Assembly: GCF_040869045.1 (NCBI RefSeq)
Contig: NC_090324.1
Coordinates: forward strand, 56,325,346-56,389,345
Reading direction: 5' to 3'
Length of the DNA: 64,000 nucleotides
DNA from: Eurosta solidaginis
Taxonomy: Eukaryota > Arthropoda > Insecta > Diptera > Tephritidae
The translations under genes were made by a program, and so were the position numbers. Shown here piece by piece: positions 55,506-64,000 of this stretch. Within the stretch, counting starts at the first letter, position 1; each line of letters begins with the position of its first letter. The notes below the pieces were generated by a model. It was not told where the DNA came from, searched no databases, and saw only the letters and a list, made by a program, of their open reading frames with translations.

Positions 55506-56475
55506 CTAATCCAAGAATGGATTGAGTGACGCCAAAGAGCTAGATTTACTGACAGGCGTATTATTTGACAGTTTTTCCAGTTCTTCCTCAAATTCAGTTC
55601 CTTGAACGATTCTTAATATCACGGTTAATGCGCGTTCCATCTCAAATGCGTTGAGTGCCTTATTGTTTGGCCGCAGTTGTTTGGCAATTTTAGCATTTTG
55701 TATGAATTTTAAGACATAGCCGATCGTTCGTTGAAGTGTTTTGAATGAACTGCGATGGTTTCTTATATCGATTATCTCTTCCCAATTTTGTTTCTTTGAC
55801 GTCATTGTTAAGACACGTTTTGTCATCTTTCGTTCTTCGTGGCATGTGATGTTCGTGCCTTGTGAACATGACTTTGGCCACTCCCTTTTTCCTGAGAGAA
55901 ATAGAGGACCATAAAACAATATGGAATGGTGTGACAATGAGTAGATCCAGGCTAAGACAATTTGGGAATCTTTCCAAAAGAAGTTTTCCGTATCTCGGAG
56001 CCGTAGATCCCGCTTTACCTTTTTAGCCAACTCTACACCTAACACTGCCGCGCATAGCTCTAACCGTGGTAGGGTTTGTTTCTTTATTGGTGCTACCCCT
56101 GACCTAGCGCAGATCAATCTGGCTATCAGTATATGTTGACCGAATGTAAATTGCAGACCCATAGGCACGATCGGATGCATCGATAAATGTATGAATTTCC
56201 GTTGAGATTGCCTTCTGATGTTTAAGAACAAGTCTATCTTCCTTGATATAATTTAATGCTTCTATGCTGCATCGAAAGTCGTTCCATTGTTTTTGAAGAC
56301 CTTGGGGTAATTCGTCATCCCATGTGATTGGTAACTGCCACAGTTCTTTTACAAATATTTTAGCCTTTACAACTACTGGGCCAAAAATTCCTAATGGATC
56401 GAAATTTTTTGCAAGTTCTGAGCATACGACCCTTTTTGTGATGCGCCCTCCAGCTGCTGCTGTGCTCGTCCGCAC
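55506..56475 (-). pseudogene. BEL-1 post-RT region and RNase H
   Basis: TKRVVCSELAKNFDPLGIFG and VVVKAKIFVKELWQLP are the conserved BEL/Pao segment after RT. Then IHTFIDASDRAYGSAIYIRS (RNase H first Asp), a frameshift, IKKQTLPRLELCAAVLGVEL (Glu) and WKDSQIVLAWI (where WTDS is usual). Beyond that the frame is open but decayed to 55506. Integrase does not follow. Confidence 0.75.
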
Positions 56476-56648
56476 AGTTGATCAGCCTTTGGTAGCCATA
56501 TCAAACCAAGTATTTTGATTGAACAGTTTGATGAATTATCCAGATTTTAGGTTAATTGCTTGACCTTCTTGTGGTATTCCGCCTAGAAGTTGAGGATGAT
56601 TTGAGCACCATTTTCGAAGTTTAAACCCAGCCTCTTTCAGGACTGAAG

Positions 56649-57499
56649 TTATTTGTCGTTGTGATTCCAGCGCAACATGAGAGTATCAGCGCCACTAAGA
56701 AAGTCATCCACGCAAAAATCATCCCGTAAGATTGGAGCTCCTAGAGGATATTTTGCAGCGTTTTGTGTGGCTAAGTATTGAATGCATTTTGTTGCCAGGT
56801 ACGGTGCTGAAGAGGTTCCATAGGTTACGGTTTTAGCCGATAATATTTTATATCTTGATCCTTGTGGTATCTCCAAATGATGAGCTGGAATAGTAGATCC
56901 GTATCCTTGGCTTGGAGTTGTCGATACATTTTTGCAATGCCCGCTGTAAAGACATACTTATGCATTTGAAAACCCAACAGAATAGAAAACAGGTCACTCT
57001 GAACAGTTGGCCCAGAGTGAAGAATGTCATTAAATGACGAGCCGCTAGATATCTTAGCCGATGCATCGAATACTAATCGTAGTTTCGTGGTAGAGCTCTC
57101 CGGTTTCAACACACAGTGGTTAGGTAATACGTAGTGGAACTCTGGAATGTCGTCTTCCCGAATTTCTTCCATATGGCCAAGGGACTCATACTCTTGCATA
57201 AACTTGTTGTACTCTTGTCTAAGATGAGCGTTACTATCCAAACGCCTTTCTAGAGCTATACATCGGTTGCACGCCATTGCCTTTGAGCTCCCAAGGATTG
57301 CTGGATTTTCCGAAAATGGCAGGCGAACGATAAATCGTCCTTTGTCATTCCTTCTTATATTCTGAATAAAGTGCCTCTCACATCTTTTGTCGTTCAGCGA
57401 CATTGCTTGTTCTGTATCGCCTGTGTCATCAAGTTTCAAAATTTTTCGATTAGTTGGTTTGTTGTTTCCTCCTCTTGCAGTTTTCCCGTAACAATCCAA
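56649..57499 (-). pseudogene. BEL-1 reverse transcriptase with motif A aspartate lost
   Basis: RFIVRLPFSENPAILGSSKA, LPNHCVLKPESSTTKLRLVF, DASAKISSGSSFNDILHSGP, then YVFTAGIAKMYRQL where BEL RTs have DIAKMYRQ, so the motif A Asp is Gly. After a frameshift, DDFCVDDFLSGADTL has CVDD in place of YVDD. The gene is split near 56850. Confidence 0.8.
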
Positions 57500-57601
57500 C
57501 CGAGTTGCGGCTTCTGTAAGATTGGCAATTCATTGCTGAGTTTTATCTGATGAGAGCACATGATTTGGTGGTAAAACTCAGCTCCAATCAATATGTCGAT
57601 T

Positions 57602-57934
57602 TTACCAGTTGTTTAAATCCGCATCAGAAAACTGAATTGTTTCCGGTATGTCCCAACTTGATGTGTCGAATGACGATGGGGGCTGTGGTGATACAATATT
57701 AGGAAGAACAAAAGCTTCGATTCGGGTGGAATAGTTGCCTGTAATTGATTGAAATTCGAGATTGACTCGCCTGGATACATTGCGTATCTTGCGGCCTATT
57801 CCTTCAATGCACAGCATCGACTGTGATGAACTCAATGACAGTTTATTCAGCACCCTCTCCGTTATTAAATTAACTTGCGATCCAGAGTCGAGTAGTGCTC
57901 GAGTTATGCCGTTGCGGCCATTGCTTCCCGTCAC
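57602..57934 (-). pseudogene. BEL-1 protease
   Basis: GITRALLDSGSQVNLITERV contains the DSGSQ active site of Pao-type aspartic proteases, intact. EGIGRKIRNVSRRVNLEF and SSWDIPETIQFSDAD follow, a good match to the family. A stop follows DLNNW and the region to RT (57500-57601) is shifted. Confidence 0.75.
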
Positions 57935-57976
57935 CTGTACCCTTGCTGTCGCTAGTAGTATGTAATTATTATCGGA

Positions 57977-59608
57977 CTACGGCTGGTTTTCTGACGCTAC
58001 GATTACACTGGCTGAGCCTTTATTACTTTTAATTGGCGAAGACTCTTGTGGTCGTACCTTCTGGTGTTGTGTTTCTTTTGAGATGGTTGTTGGCTTACGT
58101 ATTGACGTCTCCAAATTTTGCAATGTGTTATGCTTCTTCATGCACTTGGAGCAGGAGCGTCTGGTACATTCCTTGCTTCGATGGTCCGTCCTAAAACAGT
58201 TGAAACACAACCGCTTCCTTTGGGTCCATTGTAATCTGTCATTCGGTGACATTTTCAAAAATTTCCCACAGTAATATATGGGATGATCTGCTGATCCACA
58301 TACTTTACACGCAGTGTTCGAGGCAATTGCCGTTGTTTTGACCTTGTACTTTATCGAGCCAGCTTCGACGGTTCTTCCACGAGTTTCCAATGCTTGGAAG
58401 CGATGTTCTATGAATCTTAACAGCTCACTTACGCTTATGAGCCTCTTGTTATCATTAAGAGATTGCTCAAACAACGTTTTAGTGGAGTGATCAAATTTTA
58501 TTAATAATAGGTGCACTATTATAGCATCCCATTGGTCCACTGGAAGCCACTGTGCTTTTAACCCATGGATGCATTCCTTGGCAAGGTCATGTAGGCATTT
58601 GAGGGATTGCTCTGTTTCGTGTTTTATCTTTGGATGAGATAGTAGGTTGTTCAGTAGTGTCGTCACAATGAGCCGTTTGTTGTCATATCTGTTTAGTTTA
58701 GGTTACATGCAATTTCATAATTTGCAGTGGAAATCGGTAAGTATCTTGTCAGATTTTTTGGCTCGTCCGACAAGTGCGTTGTCAGATAAAACATTTTTTG
58801 GACCTGGATCATTGGTGCATTGTGTATCATCTGAACATACAGGTCCTTGAAAGCTATCCAATGGAGATAGCTTCCGTTAAATTTTGGGATCTGGATTTTT
58901 GATAGCCGTACTAGGTGATGTTCATTTGCGTTGAGGTTCGGTAACATACCTGTGATATTATTACCGATGTGCTGCTGTAATTCAGAAAGGGTGTTGGGCA
59001 TTCGGGCTTCTAATTCATAGTAGATATCCTGTGTATAGCCGTCGATATCTTCACTAGTGGTCGATTGCCATAATACATCATTGTTGACAGAAAAATCGTG
59101 CAGATATTTGCTAATAAGCGCTACCTTTGTTGTGTAGTATGACTCAGGATGATCTTGCTTGGCCTCATCCTTTATTTCGTCAATATTTCGGCTTAAGGCA
59201 CGTATTAAGGCCTTCTGATTTCGCAGAACCTTATTGAGCGTGTCATAACGTGGTTCCTGAGCATTTTCCTTAGTTGCTCTCTATTGACCCTCCTTCCGTT
59301 GAATATCTGCTGATTTCAAAATTCTTAGCATTTCGGACTCAAACAATTTCCTGTATTTTATCGTCATATCTGAAATACGTAGAAACTTGTCCGTGAAATA
59401 TTGATGATGCATTGGTAGAGAAGAGAGACCTTATTCGATTGTCCGTGCTCTCAAACTTCGACCACGCATTTTCAAGGCGTTGAAGACGTTCTTCATAATA
59501 CCCTTGAGTTTTTCTTGAACTCGAGTCCTTCCTGAAATTCCGAATGAGGGTCTCAATCTCGTCTGCTTTATTCTGTTGGCCAGCTTCAAGCTCTTCGAAA
59601 TTGGTCAT
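57977..59608 (-). pseudogene. BEL-1 Gag with zinc knuckles
   Basis: ATG 59608 starts MTNFEELEAGQQNKADEIET, a coiled-coil-prone N-terminus. After decay, RLSKIQIPKFNGSYLHWIAF and VQKMFYLTTHLSDEP (58693-59001) are the Pao capsid-type domain. The frame 57977-58666 has TEQSLKCLHDLAKECIHGL and knuckles CKVCGSADHPIYYC, CFNCFRTDHRSKEC and CSKCMKKHN. Frameshifts and stops lie near 58680 and 59283. Confidence 0.75.
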
Positions 59609-60661
59609 GACGTTGGTTAGAAGGGATAATCGTTGGGGTTATGGCGTTCTATCAGTTCGTTTTCTAATGTGATCCTGTATCTTGTTACAGGATGACTTGT
59701 ATACGTTGATGTTAGTGCCAATATGAAGCAACAACCTGGTTTTAAAGCTTGATGATGTTGGTGCCAATATGAAACAGCAACTTGGTTATGATAGCTTGTT
59801 CAACACGATGATTGTAAACAGCTTGATGATGTTGGTGCCAATATGAAGCAGCAACTTTGTTTTGAGTTTGAATTTAGCTAGGGTAGAAACACCGTAACTA
59901 TACTCATAAATGAGTTGATGGGCTTAGTTGTGTCACTAATCCCATTATGCAATAAAACGTGATATTTCTTTTCTGCACACTGTTCTTTATTGTACTAAGT
60001 CTTTTATACAAAATAAATGATTACGCTAACATAAATATCTTTAACTGTTAACAAATAATAAATTGCATGCTTGGCAATAAGGAAATAAAGTTGATCATTA
60101 GTTCACGCGTTGCACATACATTGCACACTTTACCAATTTATGCATTTGTTTGCGGAATTTAGTTTTATTGTTTTTTACTTATTATTGATAGTGTATTATG
60201 CTTACGGTTACATTTATTGCCCTTACTTAAACTACTTCTAAATATATGTACATATGTATTAACAATATACATATAGGTATTTGTTCCGAATTAAAATTGC
60301 AAATCCCAGAAATTAGTATTGCACATGAGGCAAATGTTTTGCATTTTTAACCAGTTTATTTAATGTTGCGGATGGTTCGAAAACGCCATATCTCAAAATT
60401 AGGTTGCTGGATCAAAGTTAGCATCAAGAAGCAGATTACGTAGAAGAAAGCTTCTTCTAAGAATATGTTTCAAGACCAAAACTACCCATTAGCAGTTTCA
60501 AAAATCTGTTCGAAAATTCGAGAAGGTTTATTTGGATTTTTGTTATAGCAAAGGTCGGATATTAAAACTAAAAATTCTCATTGCTTTTAAAGAATATGTT
60601 GCATTGTTATAGATTTTCCTCCTCTATTTTTTTTTCCTTTATTAAACTAAAATTTATTAAA
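59609..60661 (-). other. BEL-1 leader and probable 5' LTR
   Basis: GATGTT(A/G)GTGCCAATATGAA recurs at 59708, 59753 and 59828; on the minus strand each reads TTCATATTGGCACCAACATC, which looks like an LTR-end/primer-site junction repeated three times. Further upstream on the minus strand TATAAAAG and AATAAA occur at 59985-60005, as in an LTR promoter/poly(A) region. No coding frame. The LTR limits are not proven because the partner LTR is missing. Confidence 0.4.
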
Positions 60662-61672
60662 CTACAAAACTGGGCCTGGGAGGAGTATGTCATTTAAACT
60701 AATGCCATTCGCCGTAGGGCTTGAGGAATTGAATACTACGCGTACTTTCGTAGTGGTACTTTCTGCTTTGACAACGGCGTGGAGGGGCAGGAAATAATTA
60801 TCCGAATCGTCGGATGAAATATTCTTTTCAACTTTTCTCATATGTCCGAGCGTTTCATATTCTGACAACACTCGAATATACTCTTTACCTAGATCTGGGT
60901 TTTTTATTAGCTGCCCCTCATTCCTGAAGAATTGAGAGCAAGCGCGCTTCAGGGACGGTCCTAGCTGAATATTATCAGGGTAATCCTGCCTGAATGGTAG
61001 CGAAGTTGTATACCTTCCATTTTCATCACGTTTTGTTTTTTCTTTACACAGCTGTTCACAATACCTCTCTTCTTTATTAAACATCTTATTTTTGGGCACA
61101 TTTTCTAGCTCCCAGAAAGCTTTTAGTTGGTTGTCAAACGCAACCTCGTTGTAAAATGACATGATGCTCTTCGTTGGACTCGGTGCTTCGATGCGACCGG
61201 TTAGTATCCAATCGAACACTGTCTCTTGGCCCAAAAGTGTATTATTAATACATTCTTTTTCAGGCCGCTCAGTATAATTTCGGGATATATGTCTCCGCCA
61301 AGTATGAGGTTCCAAGTGAGTTTAGCTAGGACTAGAACAGGTATAGTAAGGCTGAAGCAGTGATCCACTGGTGAACGTAATTCAATGTGGGATGCTTCTT
61401 TCACATAAGCTGACACCGCATTTGTGATGCCTGATTTTATTATGCGTTTAAATCTTTCAGTTATAAAGAAAATTCAGACCCTAATCAATTAATGCCCGCG
61501 CGGAGAAGTCGGTACCATTACGGTGAATGTGTACGCGAGCAGTTCCTAATAGCACACCTGTGCTCGAATTGGCGTGACAGAATTTTACATTCTGATTCGC
61601 AGATTGTCGCGCCTGTGCCGAAGTTATTGGGATATTATCCGCATTTTTAAAAGGATTGCGCACCGCAGTTTT
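60662..61672 (-). pseudogene. BEL-2: protease and RT N-terminus of a second BEL/Pao element
   Basis: Minus strand: VLLGTARVHIHRNGTDFSAR (start of Pao protease), stops, then VFDWILTGRIEAPSPTKS, FWELENVPKNKMFNKEERYC, YTTSLPFRQDYPDNIQLGPS, LPLHAVVKAESTTTKVRVVF and NSSSPTANGISLNDILLPGP. The RT breaks off after GPVL at 60662, where BEL-1 begins. The Gag side is cut at 61673 by the LINE L tail. It differs clearly from BEL-1 in sequence, so it is a different family. Confidence 0.7.
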
Positions 61673-61809
61673 CTGTTGTTGTTGTTGTTGTAGCAATGCT
61701 TCGCCCCACCTAACAGCCGGGACCGATTACAAATTGTCATCAATATCCTCTAACGGGGGTTCAAGGAAAGTTGTTGTTTCAACAGGGGTGGACCATAAGG
61801 AAAGGGGTG

Positions 61810-62673
61810 TTAGAGGCGTTGGTTCCACATTACAATTAAAGTGATGGTTGGTGTCATGTGGGACACATTGCAAGCGGGGCATAAATTTTGTATGTCGGGG
61901 TTGATTCTGGATAGGTAAGAGTTTAACCTGTTACAGTATCCAGAACGGAGTTGAGCAAGAGTGACACGTGTTTCCCTTGGGAGTATGCGTTCCTCTTCCG
62001 CGAGTTTTGGATACTTTTCTTTGACTACTGGGTTCACCGGGCTATTCCCGGCATAAAGGTCCGACGCTTATTTATAGAGTTCACCAAGGACCTGCTTGTG
62101 TTTTTTCGCTTCATACGGCTGGATTCTCAGGTGCCGTATTTCCTCAAAATGCTTACAGAGATGACTCCTTAAGCCCCTAGGCGGTGCTGGTTCATCAATC
62201 AGATTTCTGTTGGGATGCTCAGGTCTCTGGGTATTCAACAGGAACTGTTTGGTTAGCATCTCATTTCTCTCCCTGATGGGAAGTATTCTCGCCTCATTAT
62301 GCAGATGGTGTTCTGGGGACATAAGAAGACAGCCCGTGGAAATTCTGAGAGCAGTATTTTGGCAGGCCTGTAGCTTCTTCCAGTGGGTAGTTTTTAGGCT
62401 TGGCGACCATATGGGTGAGGCGTAGCACGTAATCGGTTGGCTAATTGCTTTGTAAGTAGTCATGAGCGTTTCTTTATATTTTCCCCAGGTACTGCCAGCG
62501 AGGGATTTGAGGATTTTGTTACGGCTCTGAATTCTCGGAACAATTGCGGCTGCGTGCTCACCAAAATGTAGATCCTGCTCACACGTCACACCCAGATTTT
62601 GGGGTGTAGGACAGTCGGTAGCGTAGTGCCATCGACGTGGATGTTCAAAATGGTCGACATTTGGGACGTCCAT
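61810..62673 (-). pseudogene. LINE L C-terminal domain
   Basis: HFGEHAAAIVPRIQSRNKIL, TYKAISQPITCYASPIWSPS, LKTTHWKKLQACQNTALRIS and LPIRERNEMLTKQFLLNTQ are the post-RT region of jockey-type LINEs. After a stop at 62068 the frame resumes with VTLAQLRSGYCNRLNSYLSR and CPACNVSHMTPT, the terminal cysteine/histidine motif. About 120 bp of 3' UTR follow to the tail. Confidence 0.75.
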
Positions 62674-63248
62674 GTTGTAAATAAGGTCGCGGAAGATTTA
62701 GTCGGTGATAATGCCAGGTTTCGCGAGGCGAAAAAACTGGAGAGATCAGGGAGGTAGCCGTTTATTTTATTGCATAGCTCATCGATCTTTGGGCCTGGGC
62801 CTGTGGCCATTATTGTGCAGCCATCGGCGTAGGAAACGATAGTGACTCCTTCCGGTGGTGAAGGTAGCTTAGATATGTAGAAATTAAACAAAAGTGGGGA
62901 TAGGACACCACCCTATGGCACCCCTTGTTTAATTCTCCTTGGTTTTGATGTTTCTCTTCTAAATTGCACCGATGCCTGCCGACCACCCAGATAATTTGCG
63001 GTCCACCTTTTAAGACATGAGGGAAGGGTATACCCTTCCAATTCTTGCCATAGCAAGCCATGGTTGACCGTATCAAAAGCTTTAGATAGGTCTAGCGCTA
63101 CGAGTACTGTACTATGGTGGGATAATTGATTTAAAACGCAATTTATCTGGGTGCTAATGACATTTAGCGCGGCGGTAGTGTTATGGAGTTTTCTGAAGCC
63201 ATGCTGATGTGAGGCTAGCTGAAAATTTGCTTGGAAATAACGGAGCAA
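62586..63248 (-). pseudogene. LINE L reverse transcriptase, YADD changed to YADG
   Basis: QHGFRKLHNTTAALNVISTQ, VLVALDLSKAFDTVNHGLLW (motif A Asp), QFRRETSKPRRIKQGVP, a stop replacing the next Gln, LLFNFYISKLPSPPEGVTI and SYADGCTIMATGPG. At 62820-62831 the second Asp of YADD is Gly. NGYLPDLSSFFASRNLALSP follows. It cannot be catalytically active. Confidence 0.8.
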
Positions 63249-63311
63249 AATGGCTCAAGTGTCTTTGCTACTGGCGATAGGAGAGATATCGGACAAAACG
63301 ACTCTCCTATG

Positions 63312-64000
63312 TTATCTGGTTTCCCAGGCTTTAGTTAGCGGGACCACCTTGGCCATTTTCCATTTCTCGGGTATAACAAAGGTGGAAAGAGAAAGGTAGA
63401 AAACATGCGCTAAATATTTGACACCCTCTTTCCCTAGGCTTTTAAGCATTGGCATGGCTATGCCGTCTGGGCCCACTGCTTTGGATGGTTTAGCGCGACC
63501 AATGGCGTCCTCAACCTCTTTAGTGGTGATGGTGATTGGTGACGCACTGAGTTTGTGTTTATGTGCGTGTCTATTGGCCCTCCGTCTAACTTTTTCGACC
63601 GTAGAATGCATTATATATTGTCGGCAGAAAGCGCTCGCGCATTTTTTCCCATGCGACAGCACTTTGTCGCCAAAAACGACAAAGTTTACCCACACCTGTA
63701 GAGAGGTTACAACTTCTTAGGTGCTCCTCCCATTTCGCCCACTTCTGTTCTTCCTCAAGCAATGTGATGCGTTGGTTTATATCCCTTATTTGGGGGTCGC
63801 CTGGATCAAGCTGTCTTATAAGGTCACGTTCTCTCGCTAAGTTTGCGGCCTCCGCCGGGAAGTGGGGCCGGATTTTGAGAATTCTCCCGGCGGAAATGAA
63901 ACGTGCCGTGGCGGATTCAATGACCTTACGGAAGGCACGCTCCCCTTGGCGGGCATCAGTCGGGATAGGGAGGGCAGCAAAGAGGTTGTCTATATAAGAT
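63312..64000 (-). pseudogene. LINE L endonuclease-RT linker
   Basis: The minus strand contains ARQGERAFRKVIESATARFI, DLIRQLDPGDPQIRDINQRI and VEDAIGRAKPSKAVGPDGIA with IPEKWKMAKVVPLTK (RT start). This is the stretch between endonuclease and RT in jockey-type ORF2. Frameshifts occur near 63720 and 63310. Open at the window end. Confidence 0.7.

Larger units (their letters stand above)
55506..60666 (-). mobile_element. BEL-1: BEL/Pao LTR retrotransposon, 3' part missing
   Basis: The minus strand carries, in order, leader with repeated primer-site-like motifs (59708-59860), Gag (57977-59608), protease (57602-57934), RT (56649-57499) and RNase H (55506-56475). Integrase and 3' LTR are absent; coding stops at 55506. 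A 5' LTR probably occupies about 59880-60666. The domain set and motifs are typical of BEL/Pao. All genes are interrupted. It appears to sit within BEL-2, whose RT breaks off at 60662. Confidence 0.75.
61673..64000 (-). mobile_element. LINE L: jockey-type non-LTR retrotransposon, runs off the window
   Basis: Minus-strand RT and C-terminal region with a 3' end at a (CAA)n tail (+ strand GTT repeats 61674-61691), inserted in BEL-2. RT motifs and the C-terminal domain resemble the jockey-like elements abundant in tephritid flies (from memory). The 5' part with ORF1 and most of the endonuclease lies beyond 64000. Frameshifts and stops are frequent. Confidence 0.8.

Noticed and set aside
61481..61696. 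Poly-Gln protein ORF (minus strand)
   Set aside because: The Gln run is the translated (CAA)n tail of LINE L read into BEL-2 sequence; it is an insertion-junction artefact.

Overview
This window is transposable-element DNA from an insect nuclear genome. I see no host gene, no functional RNA gene and no bacterial feature. The elements (mdg1/412-like, CsRn1/Mag-like, Osvaldo/Ulysses-like and BEL/Pao LTR elements, jockey-type LINEs, a Penelope-like element, a hAT MITE, and hairpin-headed repeats carrying a GACAGACG microsatellite) point to a dipteran. A tephritid fruit fly is my best guess, from remembered resemblance and not from a search.

Region 1 (1-45830) is a Russian-doll nest. The outermost host is element M, an mdg1/412/blood-like Ty3/gypsy element on the + strand. 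Its leader mini-ORFs, Gag, protease, RT, RNase H and integrase lie in order but are split by insertions: element C (minus-strand Ty3/gypsy, 880-5401) in Gag; element A (hairpin-headed repeat with a 130-bp tandem core) also in Gag; element G (Osvaldo/Ulysses-like, about 3-kb LTRs, AGGG target duplication, tRNA-Lys-type primer site, 5884-19474) inside A; LINE J inside the G pol; a hAT MITE (8-bp target duplication AATTTCAG) in the M RT; and element B (hairpin-headed, about 152-bp tandem core) in the M RNase H. A 15.5-kb stretch from the G RT into B (12316-27829) was then duplicated head to tail (27830-42568). The two copies are nearly identical except for a block of about 770 bp in B.

Region 2 (45831-51507) follows the end of the M pol: a 5'-truncated LINE (K), a candidate solo or 3' LTR, a Penelope-like element whose 5' part is inverted relative to its 3' part, and a degenerate LINE ORF1-like stretch interrupted by a tRNA-headed SINE-like unit.

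Region 3 (51508-55505) holds a Mag-like gypsy element with a large internal deletion (Gag runs into integrase), a second B-family copy, a short A-family copy, and non-coding DNA with a GGC-rich inverted repeat.

Region 4 (55506-64000, minus strand) holds two BEL/Pao fragments, one apparently interrupting the other, and a jockey-type LINE with a (CAA)n tail that runs off the window end.

Almost every coding region is broken by stops or frameshifts, and several have lost catalytic residues (G RT YLAD, C RT NINN, BEL-1 RT motif A, LINE L YADG). The genes therefore do not work together; the interest lies in element structure, insertion order, the segmental duplication and non-coding architectures. 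Family calls rest on motif recognition from translation.
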